A stretch of DNA of 64,000 nt from Bombus terrestris. Taxonomy: Eukaryota; Arthropoda; Insecta; Hymenoptera; Apidae. Of this stretch, positions 39,301 through 51,061 are shown one piece after another. Below the pieces are notes generated by a model. That model saw nothing but the letters and a program-made list of their open reading frames with translations, had not been told where the DNA came from and did not search any database. The stretch's first letter is position 1. Each line of letters opens with the position of its first letter. The stretch spans positions 5,952,001 through 6,016,000 of the forward strand of contig NC_063280.1 in NCBI RefSeq assembly GCF_910591885.1, read 5' to 3'. The translations under genes were made by a program, and so were the position numbers.

Positions 39301-42300
39301 CATTTTCGCGTTCCTAGGCTTTCCTCGTTGCTTTGTACGTTTTACGTGCATGTATAAGGTGTTTGTGAAACAACTTATCACCGGTAATAATAACTAGATT
39401 CGAAATTAGTTCGTCAAATTTTTGTCGCGACCGCTGCGTACGAAACTCTTTCTCTCGATCCTCCTTCTCCTGCTCCGAGTTTCGTTTAATTCCGAAGAGA
39501 CAGTCCTAGGAAACTCATGGTCACGTCCACTCGAAATCTTGCGCAGTCACACTCTCCATTCACACGATGATCTCAAGAACTCTTCAGTCACACCCAACTT
39601 TCTATCAGCGTATTTCGTTATCAAGCATTTTTCACCGTTCGAGAATTATTTGACAAATCCTAACGACTCGAAAGGCATTGCATCCTGATTTTCTTCCGTG
39701 TTTTACGTTCCTTCGATACCTATCGCGTTTTACTAAAATTTCCTTGATCCGAGTAATCTTCCACTAAAGCCGGAGACACCCACGACCACTTTCTACTCTA
39801 CTCAGACTCTAATCTCGCATCTTTTGTCGCTAAATCCCCAACCGTTACAAACCTCGCGTTATTTCTTCGATCGGAGTCAACGAAGCCTCGTCGGCCCTTT
39901 CTAGCAAACAAGTACCTCGTTCCATTGCGAAGAGGATCGACAATCATCCCTTACGGTGTTGCACGGTAAATCACAGCTCAGCTGCGAAACATCGCGAAGA
40001 TGTATGACGCGAGATTGTAGATGTGTTTCCATTGTACGGTCCCCCGAGATACGCGAGATGCGCGCGGTGTGTTCTGAAATCGTTGACGCGCTTCGCCGCA
40101 TCCTTCATCCGTGTTTTTCTCGGGCGGCCACCACCGGTAAATTCGATTGGCGAACCGGAGGCGAGCCGCATCTGGTCGACGGGGCGCAGCCTGTTTCTTC
40201 GCGATCTTAGGCGTGCGCGATTCGTCCCGGTTAGCGGCGTAAGTACTCGTTACCACGAGGAAGAGGAAGGTGCCGCATAAAACGGCAGGATTTTTTCTCG
40301 CCCTACGAAATATGTCGAGTCAGTCGCTTGCAGCCTAGCTCAGAGTCGTAACATCTGCCGCCGCTGATTGTTGAGTACCGTACGCGCTAAGCCGCGAACG
40401 AATAGAGGCGCCGCGAGTGTTGACCGCGTGTCGTCTTCTTTCACTGCCGCGGGTTTTATTACGTTTCCTCGCTAAATCACACAGTCCGAGCTGGAAGTCG
40501 CAGTATCTTTCGAGGTCTATTCTATACGTATACGCCGTGCCAAGCGAATTACACGTTGAAGGGAGAAAGGATCGTAGCACGCAAAAAGTCGAGGCTTGAT
40601 TTCGCTTGTTCGATTTTGATAGGCGATGCCTCGTTCCAGTCGATTCACGACGTCGCGTCGTCGTGTCATGGATCGTCATCGCGGCGAAAAAGAAAAAAAA
40701 AAGAAGAAACAGCTACGTGATTGCCGATTCACCGCTATCCGCGTATAGACACGTTCTGTTTGCCGGGACTCGTCGATTGCTGGTAACGATCGGTCGTGAC
40801 AAAATATTCTTTCCGACGCGACGTGTGGTTAGCTTTGCTTGGTATTCGCGATGCGATCGATGATGGCGTGAACCACGCACTTTCGCATGTTTGAACGAGT
40901 AAATCGAGTGCAAGATCGACGATCGATTATTGGCATTGGATTCGTCGATAAGATGGCAATTGGGACGATACGTTTTTGCTTTGCTCTCTTCTGCTCGTTT
41001 TTGCGAGTTTCAGATGGAATCTTCGTGGAATTGTTGATTAAGGGTAATGACGGTAATTTATCATAAGAATGTGGATCGTGTGAAAGAAGTTATTAAGCAG
41101 ATAAATTAACCTTTAGAGTAGAAGAACCTCGAGATAAAACCAGTTTAATATCAAAGATCGTTTCTCGTGTCGTTATCGAAAAAGCGATCGACGATAAACT
41201 TAATTTTCGACGATAAACAAAGTCAACCTCATTTTATCGAGAATTCGCCTTCATCGAGGATATCTCCTCTCCATTTTTAAAACCGTAGCTCTGCTCGGAC
41301 GTCCATTACAGATTAGAACGAGACGAATCGAGAGGAATGTGATTTATTATCGATGGTTGAAGAGCGGTATCGATCGAAGTGGTACCCCCTGCGTGGTGTA
41401 CACACGTCATAGCGCTCGTCTCATTCGGCTGAACAACTGCCCTGTCCAGGAACGTCGCTCTCGCGGCTCTAGACTTCGTTCGGATTTACATGGAGCGCCT
41501 GCCACTTAGAAATCGTACGGTTACGCACAGGTGGTTCTATTTATACGATCCTGGCGTCTGCACTTTCAGTCTCGTTCGAAGCGACCCAGCCTCTCCAGTT
41601 ACATTGTGCCTGTTGCGCGAACCAGCGCAACCTCTTCCAACCGATGACGATAGATCGAGTTTAGTTGTTATACCACGATCACGAAATTTGCGTAACAACC
41701 GGCTATTTTGCGACGTAGGTCGTTACAAAATTTGATAGATGACGAAATGCTTAACGCATTGCGTACGAAGGATGAGATACTTCGTTCTTCGTGACTTTGA
41801 AAAGGTAAAATTGGCAGAGGATGACGAACGACCGGATATCTTTACAAACGATCGCAATGCGTCAAGACTTTACATGGTTCGTATTTATTCTACATATTCA
41901 TCCCGCGAGGATATATAGAGCGATATTTATTCGGTTATAACTTTATCTAAAAGCGACAGTTAGAAAAATGCATAGATTTTGTTTTAAACTTTGCTCTAAA
42001 ATCTGTTGAATAAATATCTACATATACGAAGAAGCCATAGATAAGATTTCTGCTACCACTAAATAGGAAGATTACAAGCGTAATGCTTTAATCCCGTGTA
42101 GGTAGAATTTTATTTGCTCGCGATTAACACGTTCTCGTACAGAGAATATACTTTGCGCCGAAGTCGCACGATTCGATTTTTAAATTATTTAAAATTTTCT
42201 CAGCCTTCATTAACATACTGTTGCGTTACCGTATTTCGCAATGTACTTCATCAATCATACTTATGTCATCAAATTTACAGCACGAATTTATACTAAATCA

Positions 42301-45300
42301 ATAGAACGAGTAAAAACAAAGTTTCCATCTCTCTCGGTGACTCCGCAGCGGACTTTCTACGAGGCTCGATCGCGAGGGATCACAGAGTTCGGTCGAAAAC
42401 TGGTTTCGTTCTGATTTTAAACGAGAGCGAGACACAATCGTACGGCGATTATGATGTCGTACAATATTGTACAGGTTGGCTATCTTTCGAATTATAGTAT
42501 AACGATTGATCGCATTAATTGCATCTTCGCGGCAGCGTTGATCCGAAATTCCGACCATGGCACCTTTCCGTTCGTCGATTAATCATCGGCGAGGATACGA
42601 CGGACTGTAATTAAATATCATCATTCGATTAAACGTAGCTGTGGACGCGGATGTCTGATTCCCGTGTGTTTATCCGACCTCGGCGCGGCCAGGGAAGCCA
42701 ACAAGCCTGCAATTACTCGAAACCGCACCGGTGCCTCGACGATCGATCCCCAAATTAGGTGATTGACAGTTCTGGACGCCTGTGAAATCCCGGCAACGCG
42801 GAGATCCGCCACGCAACCTTCGATTCCTTCATAGGCTGCCACGATGTTTTCGTTCGTTTCGAGGAGCGTTTGATCGAACAGCCGGTTCGTTAAATATTTG
42901 TTCGGCGACTGTTCCGCTTAACAGCTGCGTCGATTCTTCGGTCGACTTGGTCCGTGCTCATTGAATAAACGTCAACGCGCGTTCCTCGTTTCTCGGAACG
43001 TTTTACTTGATAAACTGATTCGCATAGTTAGCGAGAAGGAGGCCAGCCGAAAAGGCCGTTTCTATTTGGAGAAAACACGAGGCTTTCTATTTTTCATAAT
43101 CCTCTCAATGAAGCCACCGATGTGCTTTTGCTTACGTGTTTCATTGGCTACGAAAACTATCGTTCGTAATGTTGCGTTCGACGCACGGACCAAGGAAACC
43201 ATAAAGAAGAACGAAACGATGTGTTCGGCGCGAACAAGCGGATTTCGTGATGGATCCGCCGCGTGATCGACGAGATCCTTTAAAGATTCATGGCCGGACT
43301 CTGGGACCGAACGGAACGTACGGGAACTTGGACGTGGGTCGAGACGGTAGTCGAACGAGCCAGCTAATTTTCTCTTTCTTTCTCCGGCGCATCGTGGCTG
43401 CCATTCTACAGCCGCTACGCTTTTAATTGAGCCCCGATCGGTACGCTATCATTGAGATCTAAGCGATCCTGGCAATGACCCGGTGACCGTAATGATCACG
43501 TAACGATCGACCACCGCGAAGTTAGATGAGATAACGAACCGTGATATCTGGAATCCGACTTCGTGCAACTCTAAGTACCGATTCCACCGAGAATCGAATG
43601 GAAGTGGAGGATAGTCTGGTCGCGGCTGTCAGCGTTTCCGTAGATCCTATCTCAAGGCTCGAGATAGTTCCGAGCTTCGAGCCGATCTCTTTCTCGCTCC
43701 TTGCCTCGTAGAACGTAGAACGGAATCGATCGAACTCAGGGATCGATCTCTCGCGTCGAGTAGCTCGTAGACGTTGTCGTCGAAATTGATTCCTCGGAGC
43801 GACGACGTCCGAACGTGGTGAACGTTCTCCGTGATTCTCGAAATCGTTAATTAATCGACGACCGCGAACCGCTCGATCGGATGCACGCGAACGAATCAAT
43901 ACGGCTATTTGTCAGTGTCGTATCGGATCTACGCTGCTTATTGGCAATATCGGATAACCATCTCGAGGCGTTTAATTATGTCGGTTCGCCGATGTTTCAT
44001 CCGGACGTCAGCTGTGCACATACGATGCTTACATCGATGAATTCCAGGGTGCTGGTCGTACGTAGTCGCGAGCGTGCGCGCGCGTTGGGCTGTGGCGACG
44101 GGCGTCGCTAATGGAACCTGCAATAAGCAGAATAGAAAGCAGACGACACGCGAATTGCGGTCGGAATGAATTCATCGGCTGGGTCGACGAGGAAGAAGAA
44201 AGAACGTGGTTATTGGTTCCCCTCCGGTTGGCGATTGGCCGATGTCAGCGGCCGCGGTAGCACCGGCGCACAATTTCTAAATCTCTAAATTACAGGCGGA
44301 CGTTTATTATCGGAAGAAAGGCACTTAATTTGTACGACCGACTGCTGTTATAAAAGAGAACCGTTCGTTCGTTAAAACGTTCCTGAAGCGGCGTTGCGTG
44401 CCTCGTAAATAAAAGGGGAACGGAGGTCGACCATAGCGGAGCACACATTCCGCCCTTGTTCTATGATTATCCTCTCCACTTGTTTCTCGCTCGGATTTCT
44501 ACGGATATCGTTGGATGGTGATGGTACTTTGGCAATCTCGTAACGTAACGAAGATACTCGTTGATTGGCGACTTTTTAGATACCTCGTTGCCGACAAGCC
44601 GATGATTATACCTAATTTATTCCCATTGGATCACCGAGGTATCAAGGTTCTTAATATTTTGCTCCGGTGCGTTTTTTAGAACGTGATCTTACAGGAGCTG
44701 TTTTTAAGGTGATTTTAAAGGATAGCGTTATTTATCTTGATCTCGCTTTATTTATTCAGAAGGAAATCCACAGTTTCACCGCGTATATGGTAGAAACTTT
44801 TTGTTGGATGGCGCGTATCGATTTACGTTTCGCTATTGCGCCCGTATCGCGATACGTCGAATTATGTAACGTTCCGCGGCCGGTAATCTCTATCGAGAGA
44901 TCAAAGTTTAAAGTTTAGAAGATCGAGATATTTAATATCTGAAAGTTGTGACTCGATTCGCTCGAATCAAGCCAGTACCAGTATCTACCGCTACTAAATC
45001 GTTCTGTCCCGATTTTCGAGTTCAAAAATGACAGCGCAATTTGCAGCTACGTCGTAACTTTATAAGAAACCAGTAGGTGTAATTTCCAGCTAAATTACGA
45101 TATCTAATATCAGTAAGGTAATCTTCGACGAATTTCTGATAGAAGCTTTACTATACCGGGCCGACTGCTCGCTACTCTCGTTGATTAAATTAAACGGAAT
45201 TCCAGACTTTAAGCTCTTCCATCTCGTAATCTAAGATACTAACGTAACAAGAAGAACACAGTGTTTCCAACACGCGAAAACGTATTTTCACGCAGCGTTC

Positions 45301-46063
45301 TTACGATATTAGACCTTGTAACCGAAAGAAGTGGCGCTGTTATGTCGTTAACGGGATACCTCGATGAGAACGGTATTTTTATAGCCGAGGTTATTGGTAA
45401 TGGTACAGCGTCTCTTCGTTGTACCACTGCGTTGGTCAAGAATAATGTTTGAAAACTCGGCTTCTTACCATTTTCTTTGTCGCGGTTGTTCTGTCGAACA
45501 AGTTTTTCTTTCGAGTTAACACGATCGACGTCTGTTTGCGTTCGATCGAGGATACGTACTTCGTACGGAAGCTACTACATATTAGCTACCGTGGTACACG
45601 ACACGCGTGTACTTTTACCACGTCACTGCCTCGTCTAATGCTTCTATACGCTTTTAGAACAACATTGGGAATAGATCGGATCTTGACGTTGTATTACAGC
45701 CGTACGACTATTAGTCTAGCGACAATCGGACCTAGATAAAATAAATATTGAACCGAGTCCACTGATGGAATGCGTTTGAATAAATAGTGGCTCGTTATCG
45801 CTCGAACAACTAGCCTCGCGTTATACTGGACTTTTAGCCGAAGCGATTTACGTCGCAGACGTAACGACGTAAACGGAATAGGGTGGTAGCGCGCTGCTGT
45901 TTTCGACCGCGTCTTATCGAATTAATCTTCGTCATTCGTCGGTAATCCCGCGATATCCTATTGACCGTGACGGGATATCAGCGGGCAAAGGAACGTAGCC
46001 GGCTACGTATTTCAGTTCTAATAATAATGGTTGATTATTTCTATCTTTCCCCTCCTTTTTTTA

Positions 46064-46079
46064 TTTTTTTTTTTTTTTT
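46064..46079. repeat. Poly-T run of 16
   Basis: Sixteen T in a row, preceded by a further T-rich stretch from 46056 interrupted by one A at 46063. It is an intronic homopolymer. If it were the reverse of a poly-A tail it could mark a retroposed copy on the minus strand, but I see no retroelement sequence beside it. Confidence 0.8.
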
Positions 46080-47106
46080 AATTCCTCTTTCAATTGGCCC
46101 GTCTAATGACTCTCATTCGAGTTGGACGACGGAACCACGAGCACACAGAGTCGGACACGCGGTTTCGTTTGATAGGTCGAAGCCTTCTCTATTCGAACCA
46201 ATCAGTAGTATTCTCGTTAGGTTGATTTATTGTAAAAAAGCGGCGCGACTCGTGTATCCAACGGGCTCGCGTGCTACAACTATCTGTTTTCAACTGATCG
46301 TGGACGTGACTTCATTAACATTTGATTGATCAACACACTGGGGAACTACTGGATTATAATTGAATTCCTGGATAGGATAACCGTTAGCGCGACTATTATT
46401 CCTCGTCGACGAGTGCGTGTTCTCGATACGCGTCGCGTTTGAAGTTATTACGCGCAAGAAAGGAGTATGTGCGCGCTCGCTAAAAGCGAACAAGAGGTTC
46501 ATCGACAGAGACAAATAGAAGGTATCGGCGTGCACGCGAGAAAATATTAATAGTACCGTTGTCTAGTAATAGTAGTCTTTATCTCGGCGTCGAAACTAAC
46601 AACGGCTGATAACCGAGCGTACAGTGATCGGTGGTGGTGGTCTGCAGGCTGGCGATCGATTCTCGAATATATAAGGGCTGGAAGCGAAACACAGGCTTGG
46701 GTCGATGTGCATCGCGGAAATTCGCAGGTTGCAGGATTCGTAAAGCTGTCGGCGGCCGACACAAGTCACGATCTTTAAACATTCTCGTCCGCCAGGTAGC
46801 AATAACGAGCCGATAGTTCTTATTGGCGTTTCTGCTTCTATCGTTCCCTCTCGGGTTGGCGACGACCGCGGCGAAGCCAACTGTTAACCGTCCTCGGCCC
46901 GTTCGCTTCGATTCTCCTCGCAGGCGCTCAAATGTCATTTCCAGTGCGGCACACGCTCATTGTCCGTTCAGCGTCGAGGTTCGTGCTTCCTTATAGAGGA
47001 TCCCAACTCTTTCTGTGCGGCACCGACACCGACGGTGAAAAACGGCGTTGCAAGGCCGTTTTAATCGGCTTTTCTTAGGATATCGCCGGCGGCCTGCCAG
47101 TACAGC

Positions 47107-47136
47107 GCGGTGCGGAGCGGTGCGGAGCGGCGCGCA
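47107..47136. repeat. GC-rich 10-bp tandem repeat
   Basis: The unit GCGGTGCGGA occurs twice exactly (47107-47126) and a third, diverged time (GCGGCGCGCA, 47127-47136). It is a local GC-rich island inside the B-C intron. Confidence 0.75.
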
Positions 47137-47523
47137 GCCAAGTGGATACCACCGGCGCCATATCTATATTCCATCATTAGTTTCGATGCCGCGTAACCGT
47201 TTGGAAAAACCGACGTTACCACGTTCGCCGTGAAACGCGCCGATGTTCACCTTTCGATCCAATGATTCTCGTTTCGCGTCTTGTTCTTCCTTCTTCTTTC
47301 ATTTCCTCTCGTCACCTTTTATTCTTTTATCTCGTTCTTTTATCCGTTGTACGTAAAATGGTCGGGTCTCTCTCCTTTTCTACGTCCAGCTATTCGCATT
47401 TATGCACACGGCTACGACCGTTTGTCCCGCTCGAGCGCGCGCTCTCGTCCTTCCTCCTACATACGAACGATTACTGTTTCCTACTCTTTTCATCGCAAGC
47501 GACATTTTTGTTTAATCAAACAG

Positions 47524-47610
47524 GTTCCCGGTGGACTGTGCGCCCGCGAGACGCAGGCTCACGACTTCCTGCAGCCGGACGCTGCCCACCGGATCGTACG
47601 GTACATTTGA
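47524..47610 (+). CDS. Candidate alternative exon within the B-C intron
   Basis: An acceptor-like sequence (TTTTTGTTTAATCAAACAG, AG at 47522-47523) is followed by 28 open codons and TGA. The peptide starts VPGGLCARETQ and ends AAHRIVRYI. The stretch is GC-rich, with about 20 of 28 third positions G or C, and stands out sharply from the T-rich DNA on both sides. It is on the same strand as exons A-C and starts in phase 0, so exon B could splice into it without breaking the frame. It would then give an alternative short C-terminus lacking the CtBP motif. If a weak donor at 47596 (ATC|GTACGG) is used, it would be a 72-base, 24-codon in-frame cassette exon. I do not recognise the peptide. The absence of a strong donor, and of an obvious AATAAA nearby, limits confidence. 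Confidence 0.3.
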   Translation, partial: VPGGLCARETQAHDFLQPDAAHRIVRYI

Positions 47611-48426
47611 ATGTCAACGTTGAACGGACCGACGACTCTCTCGGCTGTTTTAACTTCTCTAGTTTTACCCGTACCTGTTTCTTTTCTTTCTTTCTTCTTC
47701 TTTCTTCTTCTTCTTCACTTTTTTATTTTCGATCTCCTCCCACTGTTTCACCGGCGAAGAAGCTCGCCTCGAGGTGTCCGGATGCGTAGATTCCACCTTT
47801 TAACGTTACATCCAGTTTCCACTGGACGATTCCTCTTCTCGGGGATAGTCGACTCGAACGGCTCGAGCGCGTTTGCTTTTTGCCACGCTTTTTTCCTTTC
47901 TCTTTCCATCTCCGTCTCGCCTATTCCCCACCGGCTTCGAACGATACCGCGACGTGTAATTACATTACTTTTAGGAGCGTAATCTTCTTGTTCGGCTTTT
48001 GATTAGCGTTCTCCGGCCCCTGCCCAATTAGCGATTACACGGCGCCTTAGCGCGTTTCGTGATGCTGTAGGCCAGCTGACGATAATTGGATGGTAATTCA
48101 GAAACGCCTAATCCCGGCACATCGAGTCGACGTTTTCGTCGCGTGTAATTAATCAACTGGTTGCGTGACCACTTATCGGTCTTATTGTCGATACTCGGTT
48201 ACGGTATCCGCGCGTATAACAAGATTATTGTCCCCGCGATCGCCGCGTCTTGATTAACTCCGGCGAACGGCGGCCAATTTGCATGAGAAAAAAAGCTACG
48301 TTGTTCGATTTCGATCGTCTGTCGGAGAACCGGAGAACCATTTATCACATTCGGTTCTTTATTTAACGACAGCTCGAGTAAAAACAGAAATTTTTATTCC
48401 TGTTTCACATCGGCATGCAAATATTT

Positions 48427-48463
48427 ATGACGTTAAGATTTCATTTTAGAATCTTAACGTTAT
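48427..48463. repeat. Inverted repeat with 11-bp perfect arms
   Basis: ACGTTAAGATT at 48430-48440 pairs exactly with AATCTTAACGT at 48450-48460 around a 9-base loop. The stem can extend outward by a G-T wobble and two more pairs to 48427-48463. It directly abuts the TC microsatellite that begins at 48466. Confidence 0.6.
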
Positions 48464-48465
48464 TA

Positions 48466-48489
48466 TCTCTCTCTCTCTCTCTCTCTCTC
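48466..48489. repeat. (TC)12 microsatellite
   Basis: Twelve perfect TC dinucleotides on the + strand. This is the longest perfect dinucleotide repeat that I found in the window and is likely to vary in length between individuals. Confidence 0.9.
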
Positions 48490-51044
48490 CTTGTTCCCTT
48501 TCAATTCAAAGATTTCATTTTCTCGCTTTGCAAGTATCTGCTCGCATAAATATCTCGTTCTTTTTATTAACGAAAGATCGAATTATATTATACATTAACG
48601 AGGACTTTATTTTTCATTTTTGGTCTCATTAGCTTTTCTAAGGTTAAGTGTCGTGAGACTCGTATTTTTCTTTTTATATATTATTCCCGTTGATCTTGAT
48701 GATATTTTAATTGTACGTCTTTCGTATGTGACTGAGGATACGAATAATTCAAATACTTGAAGATGATAAGGTTTCCCGAGCGTGTAACCGAGTCAATTCC
48801 CGATATTAATGCACGTTCCCACCATGTTATCCGGCTCTTTAATGACAATCGTAGCTCAATCGTAGCGCGTTTAAGGCTAGCCCATTAAACAACGACCAGG
48901 TTATTGATCGTTCCTTTAATGTCGCATCGCTCATCGACTGCTTCACCACGCATCGTCGCATTTTTACGTTCCCCGCTCTGCTCTTTTTCCCTACCGGTCG
49001 ACCGTGGTCGACGAACGGAAATCTATTTCCATGATATCCTCTGATGGCCGTTTAATCATCGCGGGGAAGGAAATTGGCCTGATGGATCGTCGATGCCGCG
49101 TCGATTTATCAACGCGAGACGCTCTTGTCGCTGGCACGGCGTCGCGATCAAATGGATCGACGTAATTTCTTTTACAAATTCGCATTACGTATTCGACGAA
49201 CGTAGACCTCGAGATTCAATATTCTTGCACGATCGGTCAACGTTCATTCACATAATACTATTAGCGAGAAACCTTTAGAAACTCAACACTATTAACATTC
49301 GTATAATATTTGTTATCTATTAACACGTGATCCTTACGTGATTCATGATAGTCGTTAGAGGTAAAAGCTTGGATAAAAGCGTTTAGAGTTCAGCATTAGA
49401 GTTTAGTATTCGGCGCTTGATATTTTTCAACTAGTTTTATTTTAAATCTTCAAATCGACTATGTTAACAACACATCAACATAATTTAACATTGTGCACGT
49501 ACGCGGATCTACGACTATAAATCAGGATAGATAACCGTTCCATAAAAGTAGCCAACGGTTCGCCTAATTTCACGCAGAATTTACCATTTGCTTTGGACGT
49601 AGCTGCTGTTCGCTATTATCGATTATCCGGTCGATCGTCGATATCAGCTACTACGAGAGGACCGCCTTGGAACGGTAGATCGAATGACTTGCAATCAAAT
49701 TTGTCGTTCTGTCGGATCGATCGATGGAAAGATCGAAGTAGGGTGGATTTCTTGGAGCAGGAACGCCAAGATATCGTGGAGTCGCTATAGCTCTCTCACG
49801 GCTAGGGAAAACTTTCGTTTTCGCACACCTGTTAAAATCAATAAACCGTATGTTGTACCGTTAACGAACCAATAATTAGTCGCGGGGTAATGAAGTTCGC
49901 GGCGGGTATCTCGACGGGGATTAAACTCTCGTTGAATTAGTGCCACCACAGGGAAGAGTTTCATAAACACCGGTAGCAGATCGTTCGAAAGCATATCGAT
50001 GGCTCTGCGTCCTCTCTCTTTCTCTTTCTTTCCCCCTTTTCGCTGTCTTTCTTTCTCTCTCTTTCGTTCCACGGCGCTACATGCATTATGCTTATGAAGT
50101 GCCTTCGTGCGTGACTTATTTTCCTAAAGAGGCTTCTGCTCAGCCAACGTGAGACAGTGAATTCATGTATTTACGTTAATACCATCGAGTGAAATTACGT
50201 CTGACGTTCAGCCTGTCGCGATCGTATCATTTCGATTCGGTTTCCTGCCGTAACGTTTTTAAATTACGCGATCAGATCGTTTGTTTTGCGAATATCCAAT
50301 CGATACTTTATTTCTTTTCCGTTTTATATAACGCTATCGGTAAACGTCTCCTTTTTAGATTTGCTGTTCCAAAATAGAAATATCATTCCCATTCGGGTCA
50401 CACAGCGTAATTTTACAATAAAATACAACGTGTCTGGTTTTCAACGCGACTTTTAATTCACGCCACCCTTCGAATCGTATCACAAGAACTATGATCGAAT
50501 TAAAAGGTAGATTTCACGGCGAATAAAGTGGCCGGCTCGCAAACGAGCGGCTCGAGCGTGACTGATTTCGAGGCCGAGGCTCGGTATTCTTCTTTCCACG
50601 GATGAATCTGGTATGCCACGAGGTATCGTGCCGCATAAAAGGACCTGGGTACACGCCCAGCCGCATCTCACGGGACCAGGGGCCATGGCTATTCATACGT
50701 CGGCCGCACCATAATGCGTTGCCCACACGAAGGCCGTCGCGCGAGAACCGACCACGTGTGGGTGAGAAACGCGCGCGCAGGTATTTCGTTCGGCGCTTCC
50801 TGCTCGTTTAATCAATGACATCTTTAAGCTGCTAGACGAATGGCAAAACCGAGATGGCGAAACCACGCGTTCGTGTAGCGGGTTGCATCGTCGATCCTCG
50901 CCGTGCCCTCCTGCCTCGAAAGTGGATCTCCCTTCCTCGCTAGTCAAACTGCAAATCTTCGACGATGATGAGCCTACTTAGCTGGCCTGAGAGCGATAGT
51001 AATTAACACCGAGAAACATAGAAAGAGCGATAAAAAGAGAGAAA

Positions 51045-51061
51045 GAGAGAGAGAGAGAGAG
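51045..51061. repeat. (GA)n microsatellite in a purine-rich tract
   Basis: About eight and a half GA units, inside a longer purine-rich stretch (about 51020-51080). On the minus strand it encodes a run of Ser-Leu, which explains the open frame there. Confidence 0.8.

Noticed and set aside
39422..39688. 88-codon frame resembling a small secreted peptide
   Set aside because: The apparent start is TTG and no acceptor or donor supports it as an exon.
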